Shown: piece after piece, positions 24,604 to 33,211 of the stretch
Layout of the letters: every line of letters begins with the position of its first letter
How positions within the stretch are numbered: the first letter of the stretch is position 1
NCBI RefSeq assembly: GCF_000412635.1
Contig: NZ_ASTG01000002.1
Coordinates: 1 to 64,000, forward strand
Origin: Sphingobium bisphenolivorans
GTDB taxonomy: Bacteria > Pseudomonadota > Alphaproteobacteria > Sphingomonadales > Sphingomonadaceae
Reading direction: 5' to 3'
DNA length: 64,000 bases
The notes under the pieces: generated by a model
Seen by the model: only the letters and a program-made list of their open reading frames with translations
What the model was told of the DNA's origin: nothing
Databases searched by the model: none
Program-made: the position numbers and the translations under genes

Positions 24604-25398
24604 ATGGTGCAATGGCAGAAGCAGCGGATGAAGCCGATTCTCCGCGCGCTCGCGCTCGTCGCTATATTCCTCCATATATCGGATACGCCCGCCATGGCAG
24701 CCCAGCGGGGACCGCTGGTCCTGGCCGCCGCGAGCATGCAGGAGGCGATGAACGCAGCCGCAGACGCCTGGGCAGCGCAGCGCCATGTCCGGCCGGTCCT
24801 CTCCTTTTCCGCATCCTCGGCTCTCGCCCGCCAGATCAGGGCCGGCGCCCCAGCGGACCTGTTCGTCTCGGCGGATGAGGATTGGATGGACGAGGTTGAG
24901 AAGGCGGGATTGGTCGCGCGCGGCACCCGCGCCGACGTGGCGGGAAACCAGTTGGTGCTGATCGCACCCGCGCGCTCCTCGCTGCGGTTGAGGATCGGAC
25001 CCCGCATGCCGATCGCCCGCGCGCTCGGCACCTCGCGCCTTGCCATCGCCAATCCGGACAGCGTGCCGGCGGGCAAATATGGGAAGACGGCGCTGACCCG
25101 GCTGGGCGTCTGGCCGCAAGTAGCCGACCGGTTGGCCCGCGGAGACAATGTCCGATCCGCCATGGCCCTGGTGGAACGTGGCGAGGCGCCGCTCGGCATC
25201 GTCTACGCGACCGATGCCCGTGCTTCGCCGAAAGTGCGCGTCTTGGGCGTATTCCCGGCCAGCAGTCACGAGCCGATCCGCTATCCGTTGGCGAGGCTGA
25301 CCGGCAGCCGCCATCCAGAAGCAGAGGGCTTTCGCCGCTTCCTACTGTCAGGTCGGGGCCGACAGATCCTTGCGCGCTATGGCTTCAGCAAGCCCTAG
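24604..25398 (+). CDS. modA: Molybdate ABC transporter substrate-binding protein
   Basis: Periplasmic protein that captures molybdate and tungstate. It has an N-terminal signal sequence ending near DTPAMA. The mature part shows PLVLAAASMQEAMNAAADAW, LSFSASSALARQIRAGAPADLFVSADEDWMD and KYGKTALTRLGVWPQ, the ModA pattern. The C-terminal part is standard. The start is uncertain among 24583, 24604 and 24628; 24604 gives a longer basic n-region. A palindromic CGCTATAT-N6-ATATATCG lies in the coding region for the signal peptide. Separated from modBC by a HAD-phosphatase gene on the other strand. Confidence 0.9.
   Translation: MVQWQKQRMKPILRALALVAIFLHISDTPAMAAQRGPLVLAAASMQEAMNAAADAWAAQRHVRPVLSFSASSALARQIRAGAPADLFVSADEDWMDEVEKAGLVARGTRADVAGNQLVLIAPARSSLRLRIGPRMPIARALGTSRLAIANPDSVPAGKYGKTALTRLGVWPQVADRLARGDNVRSAMALVERGEAPLGIVYATDARASPKVRVLGVFPASSHEPIRYPLARLTGSRHPEAEGFRRFLLSGRGRQILARYGFSKP
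24660..24681. promoter_or_regulatory. Candidate Mo-box-like palindrome at the modA start
   Basis: CGCTATAT, a six-base spacer TCCTCC, then ATATATCG: seven of eight arm positions are complementary, in an A+T-rich patch inside a GC-rich region. It resembles the ModE-type box (CGNTATATA-N6-TATATAACG in Rhodobacter) but is two bases shorter. It lies about 55 bases inside the assigned modA reading frame, so if real it would act as a roadblock or overlap a start further downstream. Position and similarity only. Confidence 0.3.
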
Positions 25399-25426
25399 CG
25401 CCGGGGATCGCATCGGCGCGGCTCGC

Positions 25427-26173
25427 TTATTTCTGACAAGCGACGATCGCGTCGATCACCGACAGTGTCTCCTGCGGATCGCGTACCCGCACCGTATCGA
25501 GGCCCAGCGTCTTGGCCGGATAGTCGTTGCCGCCGGGGAAGATCGCGTCACCGATGAACAGCATCGCCTCCAACGCGATCCCGCTGGCGTCGCGCAGCTT
25601 CTGAAGCCCATAGGCCTTGTCCACCCCCTCCCGCGTGATGTCGATGGAAGTCGCGCCACCCATGTTGATCGACAAACCGGGCAGCCGCGTGCGCAGGTCC
25701 GCTTGGATCACCTTGCGCTTGGCAAAATCGGGGTCCCACACTTCCTTGGCATGGATCGGCGCCTGCTGGCCGAGCGCCGAGAAGGTGATCTGGCTCCCAC
25801 GATCCTCGATCCGCTCGCCCCAGGTTTCTTCCGGAACAAAGCCGGTCGCCTCCAGCGACGCGTCGAATGCAGCGAAAATGGCCTGCTTCTGCGCGTCATC
25901 GAACAGTTCGGCATAGACCGGCGTCCAGCCGGCCCCTCCATGGGTGAACAGCTTGGTGCCGGTGGTCGGCATCAGCCACAGGCGCGAAAGGTCCGCGCGC
26001 GCCGGCAATCGGCTCGCGACCTGCTTGTCGAACTGCGGCCAGTCCCCGCCGGAGATCACCGCGACGTGCGCCACCGCCAGCAGGTTTGCCAGCGCCTCCC
26101 CCATGGCCTCGCCCAGCGGCTGCTTGCTTTCCGCCAGCGTGCCATCAAGGTCGAACGCGATCAGCTCTTTCAT
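25427..26173 (-). CDS. HAD-superfamily phosphatase, class IIB
   Basis: 248 residues with the HAD signature: motif I FDLDGTLAESKQ near residue 7, motif II AVISGGDWPQFDKQV near 38, Lys in DKAYGLQKL near 190, and motif IV FIGDAIFPGGNDYP near 211. The IIB cap has the phosphomannomutase-like or sugar-phosphatase pattern. The substrate is not predicted. It is inserted in reverse orientation between modA and modB and presumably is independent of molybdate uptake. Length is normal. Confidence 0.85.
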   Translation of the reverse strand: MKELIAFDLDGTLAESKQPLGEAMGEALANLLAVAHVAVISGGDWPQFDKQVASRLPARADLSRLWLMPTTGTKLFTHGGAGWTPVYAELFDDAQKQAIFAAFDASLEATGFVPEETWGERIEDRGSQITFSALGQQAPIHAKEVWDPDFAKRKVIQADLRTRLPGLSINMGGATSIDITREGVDKAYGLQKLRDASGIALEAMLFIGDAIFPGGNDYPAKTLGLDTVRVRDPQETLSVIDAIVACQK

Positions 26174-26289
26174 TTAACGGGCTCCGGACAGGGTACTCGA
26201 ACGGCATTGCCTTGTGCATCAACGGGATGCAACCGCGATGACGCCGCTTTGCAATTGACCGCAATCGCGAAGCTGGACGAAAGAGGCGG

Positions 26290-26994
26290 ATGATGCCTGG
26301 CCTCTCCCCCGAAGAATGGACGATCCTGTTGCTCTCGCTGAAGGTCAGCCTGGTGGCGGTCGCCGCCATGCTGCCGGTGGCGTTCGCCTTCGCCTGGCTG
26401 CTGGCGCGCGTCCGCTTCCCGGGCAAGCTGCTGATCGACGCCTTCGTCCATCTGCCGCTTGTCGTTCCCCCGGTGGTGACAGGATGGCTGCTGCTCATCC
26501 TGTTCGGCCAGAACGGCCCCGTCGGGGGCTGGCTGGAGCGAACGATCGGCCTCAGCTTCATGTTCCGCTGGACCGGCGCCGCGCTCGCCTCCGCGATCAT
26601 GGCGATGCCGCTGATGGTGCGCGCGATGCGCCTCTCGATCGAAGGGATCGACCTGCGGCTGGAGGGCGCCGCCCGCACGCTTGGCGCAGGCCGCTGGCGC
26701 GTCTTTCTCACCATCTCGCTGCCGCTCTGCCTGCCCGGCGTCATGGCAGGTCTGGTGCTCGGCTTTGCGCGTTCTATCGGTGAGTTCGGCGCGACGATCA
26801 CCTTCGTCTCCGACGTTCCGGGCGAAACGCGCACCCTGCCCATCGCCATCTATTCTGCGCTGCAACTGCCCGGCGCGGAAGTCGCCGTCACCCGGCTGGC
26901 CATCATCTCCATCCTTCTCTCCCTTGCCGCCCTGGTGGCGTCGGAGGCCCTCGCCCGGCGCGCGAGCGGCGGCAGGACCAACCATGTCCTTTGA
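26290..26994 (+). CDS. modB: Molybdate ABC transporter permease
   Basis: Inner membrane subunit of the ModABC transporter, 234 residues with five or six hydrophobic segments. It has the permease signature with EGIDLRLEGAARTLGAGRWRVFLTI (EAA loop) near residue 117 and SIGEFGATITFVSDVPGETRT near 166. The gene overlaps modC by 11 bases. modA is not adjacent but is 0.9 kb upstream, past the HAD gene. Confidence 0.95.
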   Translation: MMPGLSPEEWTILLLSLKVSLVAVAAMLPVAFAFAWLLARVRFPGKLLIDAFVHLPLVVPPVVTGWLLLILFGQNGPVGGWLERTIGLSFMFRWTGAALASAIMAMPLMVRAMRLSIEGIDLRLEGAARTLGAGRWRVFLTISLPLCLPGVMAGLVLGFARSIGEFGATITFVSDVPGETRTLPIAIYSALQLPGAEVAVTRLAIISILLSLAALVASEALARRASGGRTNHVL

Positions 26995-27592
26995 CATCGA
27001 CATAGACCATCGCGTCGGCGACAGGCGCATCATCCTCCAGGCGCGGACCGGTCCCGGCCTGGTCGCCCTTTTTGGCACATCGGGCGTGGGCAAGACCAGC
27101 ATCCTCAACATGGTGGCCGGGCTGATCGCGCCGGGGCGCGGCAGGATCGATGTCGACGGCGAATTGCTGTTCGACAGTGAGGCGGGCATCGACCTGCCCC
27201 CCGCGCGGCGCCGCGCGGGCTATATATTCCAGGATGGCCGGCTGTTCCCGCACATGCGGGTGCGCGCAAATCTCCTCTATGGCCGCCATGGCGAGCCGCC
27301 CCTGCCCTTTGCCGCCGTGCTCGACTTTCTCGGCATCGGCCATCTGCTCGACCGCTGGCCCTCCACCCTTTCCGGCGGCGAAGCGCAGCGGGTGGCGATC
27401 GGCCGCGCCCTTCTGTCCGGCCCCCGCTTCCTGTTGATGGACGAGCCCCTCTCGTCCCTCGACCCCGCGCGGCGCGAGGAAATCCTGCCGGTGATCGAGC
27501 GGATGAAGCGCGATCTCGCCATGCCGATCCTCTATGTCAGCCACGACCGAGCGGAGGTCGAGCGGCTCGCCGATCACATCATCTCGATGTGA
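26984..27592 (+). CDS. modC: Molybdate ABC transporter ATP-binding protein, without Mop domain
   Basis: ATPase subunit of ModABC, 202 residues. Walker A LFGTSGVGKTSIL near residue 29, signature LSGGEAQRVAIGRALL near 126, Walker B FLLMDEPLSSLD, and switch histidine in LYVSHDRAEV. The family is typically about 350 residues with a C-terminal TOBE/Mop domain that binds molybdate and regulates transport. Here the protein ends just after the nucleotide-binding domain, at ADHIISM. The frame extends upstream to 26681 but the real start is 26984, overlapping modB. Confidence 0.92.
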   Translation: MSFDIDIDHRVGDRRIILQARTGPGLVALFGTSGVGKTSILNMVAGLIAPGRGRIDVDGELLFDSEAGIDLPPARRRAGYIFQDGRLFPHMRVRANLLYGRHGEPPLPFAAVLDFLGIGHLLDRWPSTLSGGEAQRVAIGRALLSGPRFLLMDEPLSSLDPARREEILPVIERMKRDLAMPILYVSHDRAEVERLADHIISM

Positions 27593-28397
27593 CCACCGGT
27601 AGTGGCAGCCCGACCGCTGCCAGCGCCCGATGCAGATAAGCAGTAAAAGCTCGCTGCCGTACTGGCCCGCGTGCGCGCAGCCACGCCAGCGCCACCACCG
27701 CTCGCCATTGCGGTTCAAGCGACAGCGGCTCGCCCGCGCAACGTCTATAATGAGTCATATAGCGCCGCGCAGCCCAGTCGCGCGCGTGGTTGGTGAGCCA
27801 ATCCTGCGGCCCCTCGCCGAAGCGGAGCAGCATCTCGCTACGCAGCACATCGGCCGTCGCTGCCCCATGCGCCGCCTTGGACCAGTCGATCGCTATGGGC
27901 CCCTCGGCCGACAGCAGGATATTGCTGATATGGAAGTCCCCGTGCAGCAGGCTTTCGCCCTCCGGCAACTCCTGCAGCAAAGCGAGAGCGGCATCCTGCA
28001 CCACCGGCTCGGCCGGACCATAGCTGATATCGGTCGCCAGCACCTGCTTCAAGGAGCGCAGGCTTGGCGCGGCGCAGCCGTGGATTTGGCGGTGCAGCAG
28101 CGCCATGTCGCGCAATAGGGCGTCGCTTTGCAGCGGCCGCGCGCGCATCTGGCGCATGAGTGTCGGCCCTTGCACTTCTGGATAGAGGATCGCGCGCGCG
28201 CCTTCGATCATGTCCTCACGCAAGGGGCGAGCCGTGGGGACGCCGCCCTCCGCCGCCAGCGTCGCGGCGGTGAACTCCCGGGCGATCATCTCATCGGAGA
28301 CGGCCGCGTGGAAGATCTTGACCACGCGCTCCCCCGGGAGCCGGCAAACACGCGAGCTCGCGCCGGACGCGAGAGGGATCAATTCCGCGCTCAACAC
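27579..28397 (-). CDS. APH-family phosphotransferase
   Basis: 272 residues with a protein-kinase-like fold of the aminoglycoside-phosphotransferase type. Nucleotide-binding region VVKIFHA near residue 26, Brenner motif LLHGDFHISNILL near 149 and DFG equivalent IAIDWSKAAHG. The substrate is unknown. It is the last gene of the run that includes the KpsS and KpsC homologs, 15 bases after kpsS, so a sugar kinase for polysaccharide or lipid linker synthesis is plausible (inference). It overlaps the 3' end of modC by 14 bases, tail to tail. Confidence 0.85.
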   Translation of the reverse strand: MLSAELIPLASGASSRVCRLPGERVVKIFHAAVSDEMIAREFTAATLAAEGGVPTARPLREDMIEGARAILYPEVQGPTLMRQMRARPLQSDALLRDMALLHRQIHGCAAPSLRSLKQVLATDISYGPAEPVVQDAALALLQELPEGESLLHGDFHISNILLSAEGPIAIDWSKAAHGAATADVLRSEMLLRFGEGPQDWLTNHARDWAARRYMTHYRRCAGEPLSLEPQWRAVVALAWLRARGPVRQRAFTAYLHRALAAVGLPLPVVTSR

Positions 28398-28412
28398 CGA
28401 CCGCCGTACGGC

Positions 28413-29699
28413 TCAGCGTATCGCTGTGCGTGGCGGGGTCCGGTCATGAACGAGCCGTGGCTCGCGCTTCTGCGACCGAGGCACCTCACGCCGGGTCAGC
28501 CGCTCCGCCGCGTTGCGCACCAGCATCTCCAGTCCCTCGTCGCTCAGCAGCCCACCCCGAATGAGGCAGCGGTCGATCAGCACCCGCCGGAACGCCGAAT
28601 AAAGCGCCATGTCGGGCGCGCCCGGTGCCGGCCAGAACTCATCCAGCGACCGCTTGTGGACGACGCCCGGCACCTTGTAGACGGCGTGCCCCAGCACCAC
28701 GACCGGCTTGCCCGCGTTCAGCGCCAGCGTGCCCACCGTGCTGTTCACCGTGACGACGCCGAGCGACTTGCCCACGACTTCCCCTATGTCCCAGTCGGCG
28801 AGGTAGAAGACACGATCTGACACCCCATATTGTGCAGCGAGCCGGCGCGTCAGCCGCCCCCAGCCGACCAGGCCGGGGTCCAGCGGGTGGCGCTTCACCA
28901 CCAGCGCGGTGTTCGCCGGAGCATGGGCCGCGAAGCTCTTGATGACGAAGCGCAGCGCCGCGCGCATGTTGCCGAACGGCGAATGGACACGGATCTGGTA
29001 ATCGGAGTCCAGCTGAAGCGGCAGGGTGAAATAGGGCCGGTCCTTGACCTTGCCCCATTCCTCACGCGACCTGCGGCGCTCGACCTTGCGCAGGTTCAGC
29101 TTCTTGAACCAGCCCACCGTCTCCCAGAGAAAGCTGTTCGGCCGATGCGTGCGGTAGAAGGGGAAGGCCGGGCGCAGCAGGGCCGATGCCATGCCGTTGC
29201 GGCCGGTGTTCAGCGCGCGCTGGCGGAAGGTGGAGGGAATTTGCGGCTCGCGCGTGCCTTCCTCTTCCGAGGAAAGCGCCTTCGCCTGTTCCAGATACCA
29301 GTCGGGGTCGAGTGGCAGGGTGGAATTCCCGTTCACCCCGTCCTCCTGCAAGGTCAGGAAGTCGGGGCGAATATAGCCCTCCTCCACCACATGCACGCGC
29401 AGGTTGCGCAACCGCGCCATCTTGTGCGCGGACGCGTGATAAGGGCGGCAATCGCCGTACAGGATCAAGTCGGTCACGCCGTGGTTGACGATGAAATCGT
29501 CGAAGAAGAGCGGCCAGTTTTTGAAGGTGCCCCGATAGTCGGTCGCGCCCTCGCCCGGCCAGTCGATCTTGTCGCCGCCATTGATGTTGATGCGCAATGC
29601 CACATGACCGCGTTCTCGCAGCGCATCGGCCAGCATCGCGAAATAGGGGCCATGGGGTCCCTGGAGAAAAAGGAAAGTTCTGGCCGCCGCGTCAACCAT
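28413..29699 (-). CDS. KpsS-like capsule Kdo transferase
   Basis: 428 residues similar to KpsS/LipB proteins. These add beta-Kdo residues to the lipid anchor of group 2 capsules. FLFLQGPHGPYFAMLADALRERGH at the N-terminus, LILYGDCRPYHASA, VVEEGYIRPDFLTLQ near residue 132 and ALVVKRHPLDPGLVGW near 265 are typical. VTVNSTVGTLALNAGKPVVVLG is the donor-site region. It overlaps the KpsC-like gene by eight bases. Capsule exporter genes are not present in the window. Confidence 0.85.
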   Translation of the reverse strand: MVDAAARTFLFLQGPHGPYFAMLADALRERGHVALRININGGDKIDWPGEGATDYRGTFKNWPLFFDDFIVNHGVTDLILYGDCRPYHASAHKMARLRNLRVHVVEEGYIRPDFLTLQEDGVNGNSTLPLDPDWYLEQAKALSSEEEGTREPQIPSTFRQRALNTGRNGMASALLRPAFPFYRTHRPNSFLWETVGWFKKLNLRKVERRRSREEWGKVKDRPYFTLPLQLDSDYQIRVHSPFGNMRAALRFVIKSFAAHAPANTALVVKRHPLDPGLVGWGRLTRRLAAQYGVSDRVFYLADWDIGEVVGKSLGVVTVNSTVGTLALNAGKPVVVLGHAVYKVPGVVHKRSLDEFWPAPGAPDMALYSAFRRVLIDRCLIRGGLLSDEGLEMLVRNAAERLTRREVPRSQKREPRLVHDRTPPRTAIR

Positions 29700-31323
29700 G
29701 CAAATACTCAGCAGACAAGGTCATAAATCGCTGCAACTTTCCCTGTAAAGTCCGCATCCGGCTTAGCCATGACCCTGACGACGGCGCCCCGCTCGCCAAA
29801 CGTTCGACCATCACTTCTGGTCCGCAAGGCAAGCGCGTCACCGGGTCAAGATATCTTGGATAGAGAATCAAGGCTCCCGCGACAAGCTGATCCAGCGTCA
29901 GCACGCGGCCCCTGCGATGAGTGGACGGCGCCAGATCGCGGGTCAGTCCCCAGCCGGCATAGAAGGGCATGCCATGCACCGTCACCGGGCGGCCGCGCAT
30001 CAGCGCCTCGAACCCGGTGAGGGAGGAAAGGACGTGGACTTCATCGACCGCCTGCACCAGCGCCATCAGCGGCGATCCGGTGTCGATCGCGTCGGCGTGG
30101 TCGAGGATTGCCGTGTCGCTCAGATGCCCTCGGCGCAGGCCTGCCTGAACGTCCGGATGAGGGCGATAGATGATATGGGCGTCCGGCTCCGCAACCCGCA
30201 CCCGCCTCAAAAGGTCAAGATTGCCCGCGCAACCTGCCCCGCCGAAGGCGACCGAGAGATCATCCTCGACCTGACCGATCGCGAGCACCGTGCGGCACTC
30301 GGCCGGCAGATCGATCATTCGCCCGGTGTCCGTTCCATATTTGGTTACACCCGACGCGCGTATGAGCGCACGCAGGCGAGCAGCGCGCTGCTCCAGCTCA
30401 GCCGAGAAATCATGGGTGGCCAGCAATGTTTCGAGATCGCTGGGGAAGCGGGCGTCATAATAGATGCCCGACCGGTCGATGACAACGGACCCAGGCGGAT
30501 GCAGCGCCGCGCCCAGCCCCTTGGAGCGCAGGAAGCCATCCTCCACCTTGGCGACGGGCACGCCCTCCTGTCGTGCTCGTTCCATGTCAGCCTGCGCTAC
30601 ACGGGATGGCCAAACAGCTAGCGTGCCGCCCGTCTTCCCGGCCAGCCGCAAGCCCCGCTCAGCGGACAGCAAGGGCGGAGAGCCCAGCCCATCCCACAAA
30701 AAGCGGCGGATCGCATCGCGCTTCCAGAAGGCCATGCCGCTCGCCGCGGCAATGCCGCGATTGCCTTCGAAATAGCGGCGCCAGTCAGCCAGTTGCGTGA
30801 CCGCTTGTTCCGCGCCGATGGGCCTGCCGCTGAAGCAATCCCGATAGTTGGCCGCCGCGATCGCCCGGCGCGCGTTGTCCCGCAGGATATGGGGCGCGAT
30901 CGGCTGCAAATCGGCCCCCAGGACCGGAATGCCCAGCAATCCCGCGATAATCGCCAGTTCATCCTCCGGCTCGGCATGCACCGATCGGGCGGCGGCAATG
31001 ATTGCCCACGGATCGCAGGGTGACGGTAGCAATCGGCCCGACACCCCGCTCCGTCGCACATTCGCGCCGCGGACTATGCCAATCTCATCGCGCGACAGCC
31101 CTTCAAGCAGCGGCTGCGGCACGGCGACACCCTCGCGTACGACCAGAGTCACGCTCTCCGGCCGATGCCCCCAGAAGGAGGAGCCGACGCGCGCCATGGC
31201 AACCATGTCGAGCAGTTTGTCAGAAACTGGCGCGTGCGCCTCACCACCCGCCACACTCACCGCAGCGGTGGCAGGTGCGATGCCCGGAAATGGCGGAGAG
31301 CGCAGAAATGGTAGCGCAGTCAT
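29692..31323 (-). CDS. KpsC-like capsule Kdo transferase, one full module
   Basis: 543 residues; E. coli KpsC is about 675 with two glycosyltransferase modules. The C-terminal module is complete: KVEDGFLRSKGLGAAL near residue 260, LAIGQVEDDLS near 348, IIYRPHPDVQAGLRRG, LTGFEALMRGRPVTVHG and FYAGWGLT. The N-terminal 200 residues retain only traces of the other module and lack its EDGFLRS and HPDV signatures. The start at 31323 (MTALPFLRS) is chosen over 31362. It may therefore add a single type of Kdo linkage (inference). Confidence 0.83.
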   Translation of the reverse strand: MTALPFLRSPPFPGIAPATAAVSVAGGEAHAPVSDKLLDMVAMARVGSSFWGHRPESVTLVVREGVAVPQPLLEGLSRDEIGIVRGANVRRSGVSGRLLPSPCDPWAIIAAARSVHAEPEDELAIIAGLLGIPVLGADLQPIAPHILRDNARRAIAAANYRDCFSGRPIGAEQAVTQLADWRRYFEGNRGIAAASGMAFWKRDAIRRFLWDGLGSPPLLSAERGLRLAGKTGGTLAVWPSRVAQADMERARQEGVPVAKVEDGFLRSKGLGAALHPPGSVVIDRSGIYYDARFPSDLETLLATHDFSAELEQRAARLRALIRASGVTKYGTDTGRMIDLPAECRTVLAIGQVEDDLSVAFGGAGCAGNLDLLRRVRVAEPDAHIIYRPHPDVQAGLRRGHLSDTAILDHADAIDTGSPLMALVQAVDEVHVLSSLTGFEALMRGRPVTVHGMPFYAGWGLTRDLAPSTHRRGRVLTLDQLVAGALILYPRYLDPVTRLPCGPEVMVERLASGAPSSGSWLSRMRTLQGKLQRFMTLSAEYLHG

Positions 31324-31425
31324 GAAAAGCCGTCCCCGCCCCTTCGCCCAATCAGCCTGCAACGCAGAGAAGGGCGCGAAATCGCGGCCTTTCAGCGGCT
31401 TCCATGATCGTCCGGAACACAGACG

Positions 31426-32727
31426 TCAAGCAGGTGCCATCGCCGTCATCTCGTCAAGCATGCCCACGACGATATCGAAATAGGCGCCCCAGGTCGGCGG
31501 ACGCCATTGCGCGATCCGTGCCAGTTGCGCTTCCCGCTGCGGCGAATCCGGCTGGCTATAGGCTTCGACCGTGCGCAGCCATCCGAGGCCATCGAGCGGA
31601 TCGAGATAGTCAGGCGCTTGCCCCCCGACCTCGCGATGGGCGACGATGTCGCTGCAGATCACCGGCACGCCGGCCGACAATGTCTCGATCACCGGCATGC
31701 CATAGCCTTCCTCGAAAGACGGCATCAGCATCGCGCGGGCGCCCGCCACCAGCGCGTTCATCTCATTGTCGGGTACGCTGCCCGCTTCGATCACATGACC
31801 GCGCAGGATTTCCGCGCGCTCCAGCATGTCGACCACATTCTCATTTTCCCACCCGCGCCTACCGACGAGAACCAGCACGGGGGCCTTATCGCCCAGCCTC
31901 TCGACCAGCCGCCGCCAGACATTCAGCAGCAGCAGGTGGTTTTTTCGCGGCTCGATGGTGGAGATATAGACGAAATAGGGCCGCTCCGGCACCGCATGAT
32001 TGCCGGTGACCACCATGTCGGGCGCGTCCGCACCGAAATGCGCGACCCGGATCACCCGCCCGTCGAGCCCCCGCTCCAGATGCGGCGCAAGGGCATCAAT
32101 GGTCGCCTGGCTGTTGCCGATGATGCCGTCGGCGAAGCGGTCGATCGTGCGCACCCGCTTCAGATGCTCCTCCGCCCCTTGCGGCCGGGCGAATTCCGGA
32201 TGGGTAAGCGGGATGACATCATGCACCAGCGTCACGAAGCGTGCGCCCTCCGCCCGCAGGATCGCCTCGACCTGTTCGGCATCGTCCAGATGGTGGGGCG
32301 ACACCTGCAGATAGATGCGCGGCCCCTGCGCCGCCGGCACGGGGCGCGGCCGCAGCGCGATCAGATGCTTGATCACCGCCGCCTTGCTCGCCCGCTCGTC
32401 CACCGGTTCGGTATTGCGCCAGCGCGCGGCGGTGAAGGCCAGGAACTGGCGCACCGCCGCGTCATTCAGCCGGCCATAATAGCCGCCCGCCGGATGAACC
32501 GCCGCAAAGGCGAGCCTGCCCGGGATCCGCTCCAGCAGTTCGCGGGCATAGACGAACTCAACCCTGTCGATCCCGGTCGGCGCGGCATGGAAGCTGCGGG
32601 AAAGCAGGCGCGAAACGTCGAGGATCACCTCGGCCGGATGCTCGCCGCCGCCCGCGAAGCGCCGGCTTTCCCGCTTCGAGCGCAAAGCAAGCCGCGCACC
32701 GGGCGCCTTGAATGGCTTCAGCGCCAT
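31426..32727 (-). CDS. Glycosyltransferase family 4 protein
   Basis: 433 residues, GT-B fold. VSRLLSRSFHAAPTGIDRVEFVYARELLE near residue 38 and the donor-site region FEEGYGMPVIETLSAGVPVICSD near 350 with the two Glu of EX7E. YFVYISTIEPRKNHLLLLNVWRRL is typical of GT4 proteins. The frame is open to 32931, but MALKPFKAPG at 32727 fits the end of the HIT gene region better. It probably builds the same polysaccharide as the KpsC/KpsS pair downstream. Confidence 0.85.
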   Translation of the reverse strand: MALKPFKAPGARLALRSKRESRRFAGGGEHPAEVILDVSRLLSRSFHAAPTGIDRVEFVYARELLERIPGRLAFAAVHPAGGYYGRLNDAAVRQFLAFTAARWRNTEPVDERASKAAVIKHLIALRPRPVPAAQGPRIYLQVSPHHLDDAEQVEAILRAEGARFVTLVHDVIPLTHPEFARPQGAEEHLKRVRTIDRFADGIIGNSQATIDALAPHLERGLDGRVIRVAHFGADAPDMVVTGNHAVPERPYFVYISTIEPRKNHLLLLNVWRRLVERLGDKAPVLVLVGRRGWENENVVDMLERAEILRGHVIEAGSVPDNEMNALVAGARAMLMPSFEEGYGMPVIETLSAGVPVICSDIVAHREVGGQAPDYLDPLDGLGWLRTVEAYSQPDSPQREAQLARIAQWRPPTWGAYFDIVVGMLDEMTAMAPA

Positions 32728-32758
32728 GCGACATCCGTTCCAGACTGGAAAGCGTGCA

Positions 32759-33199
32759 TCAGAACTGGGCGCGAATCTCGTCGGCCAGTGCCTGCAACTC
32801 GGCAGGATCGGCAAAATGGCCCTGCGCGTGCGCGACGAATGTGCGCGGCTGCCCTTCCCAGCGCGGCACGATGTGGAAATGCAAGTGGAAGACCGTCTGC
32901 CAGGCCGGGGTTCCGTTGAACTGCGCGACATGGATGCCGTCGGGATCGAGCGCCCTGCGCGTGGCGGTGGCGACCTTCTTCACCGTCGCCATCACCTGGG
33001 CCAGCGCCTCATCCTCGATCTCGAGGATGTTGCGCGCCTTGGACCATTTGGAGATGACCAGGCTGTGCCCCTTCGACTGCGGCTGGATATCGAGGAACGC
33101 ATAGGTGTGCTCATCCTCGTAGAGTTTGGTCGAAGGGATTTTTCCCTGTAGAATGAGGGCAAAGACATTGCTCTCATCATAAGTTCCATCAAGGCTCAT
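32759..33199 (-). CDS. HIT-family hydrolase
   Basis: 146 residues with the histidine triad HLHFHIVPRW near residue 105 and YAFLDIQPQSKGHSLVISK near 34. HIT proteins are nucleotide phosphoramidases or hydrolases. The specific substrate is not predicted. It follows the scoAB pair with a gap of 12 bases and precedes the glycosyltransferase. Length is somewhat above the usual 110-140. Confidence 0.92.
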   Translation of the reverse strand: MSLDGTYDESNVFALILQGKIPSTKLYEDEHTYAFLDIQPQSKGHSLVISKWSKARNILEIEDEALAQVMATVKKVATATRRALDPDGIHVAQFNGTPAWQTVFHLHFHIVPRWEGQPRTFVAHAQGHFADPAELQALADEIRAQF

Positions 33200-33211
33200 A
33201 CCGCCGCTTCC

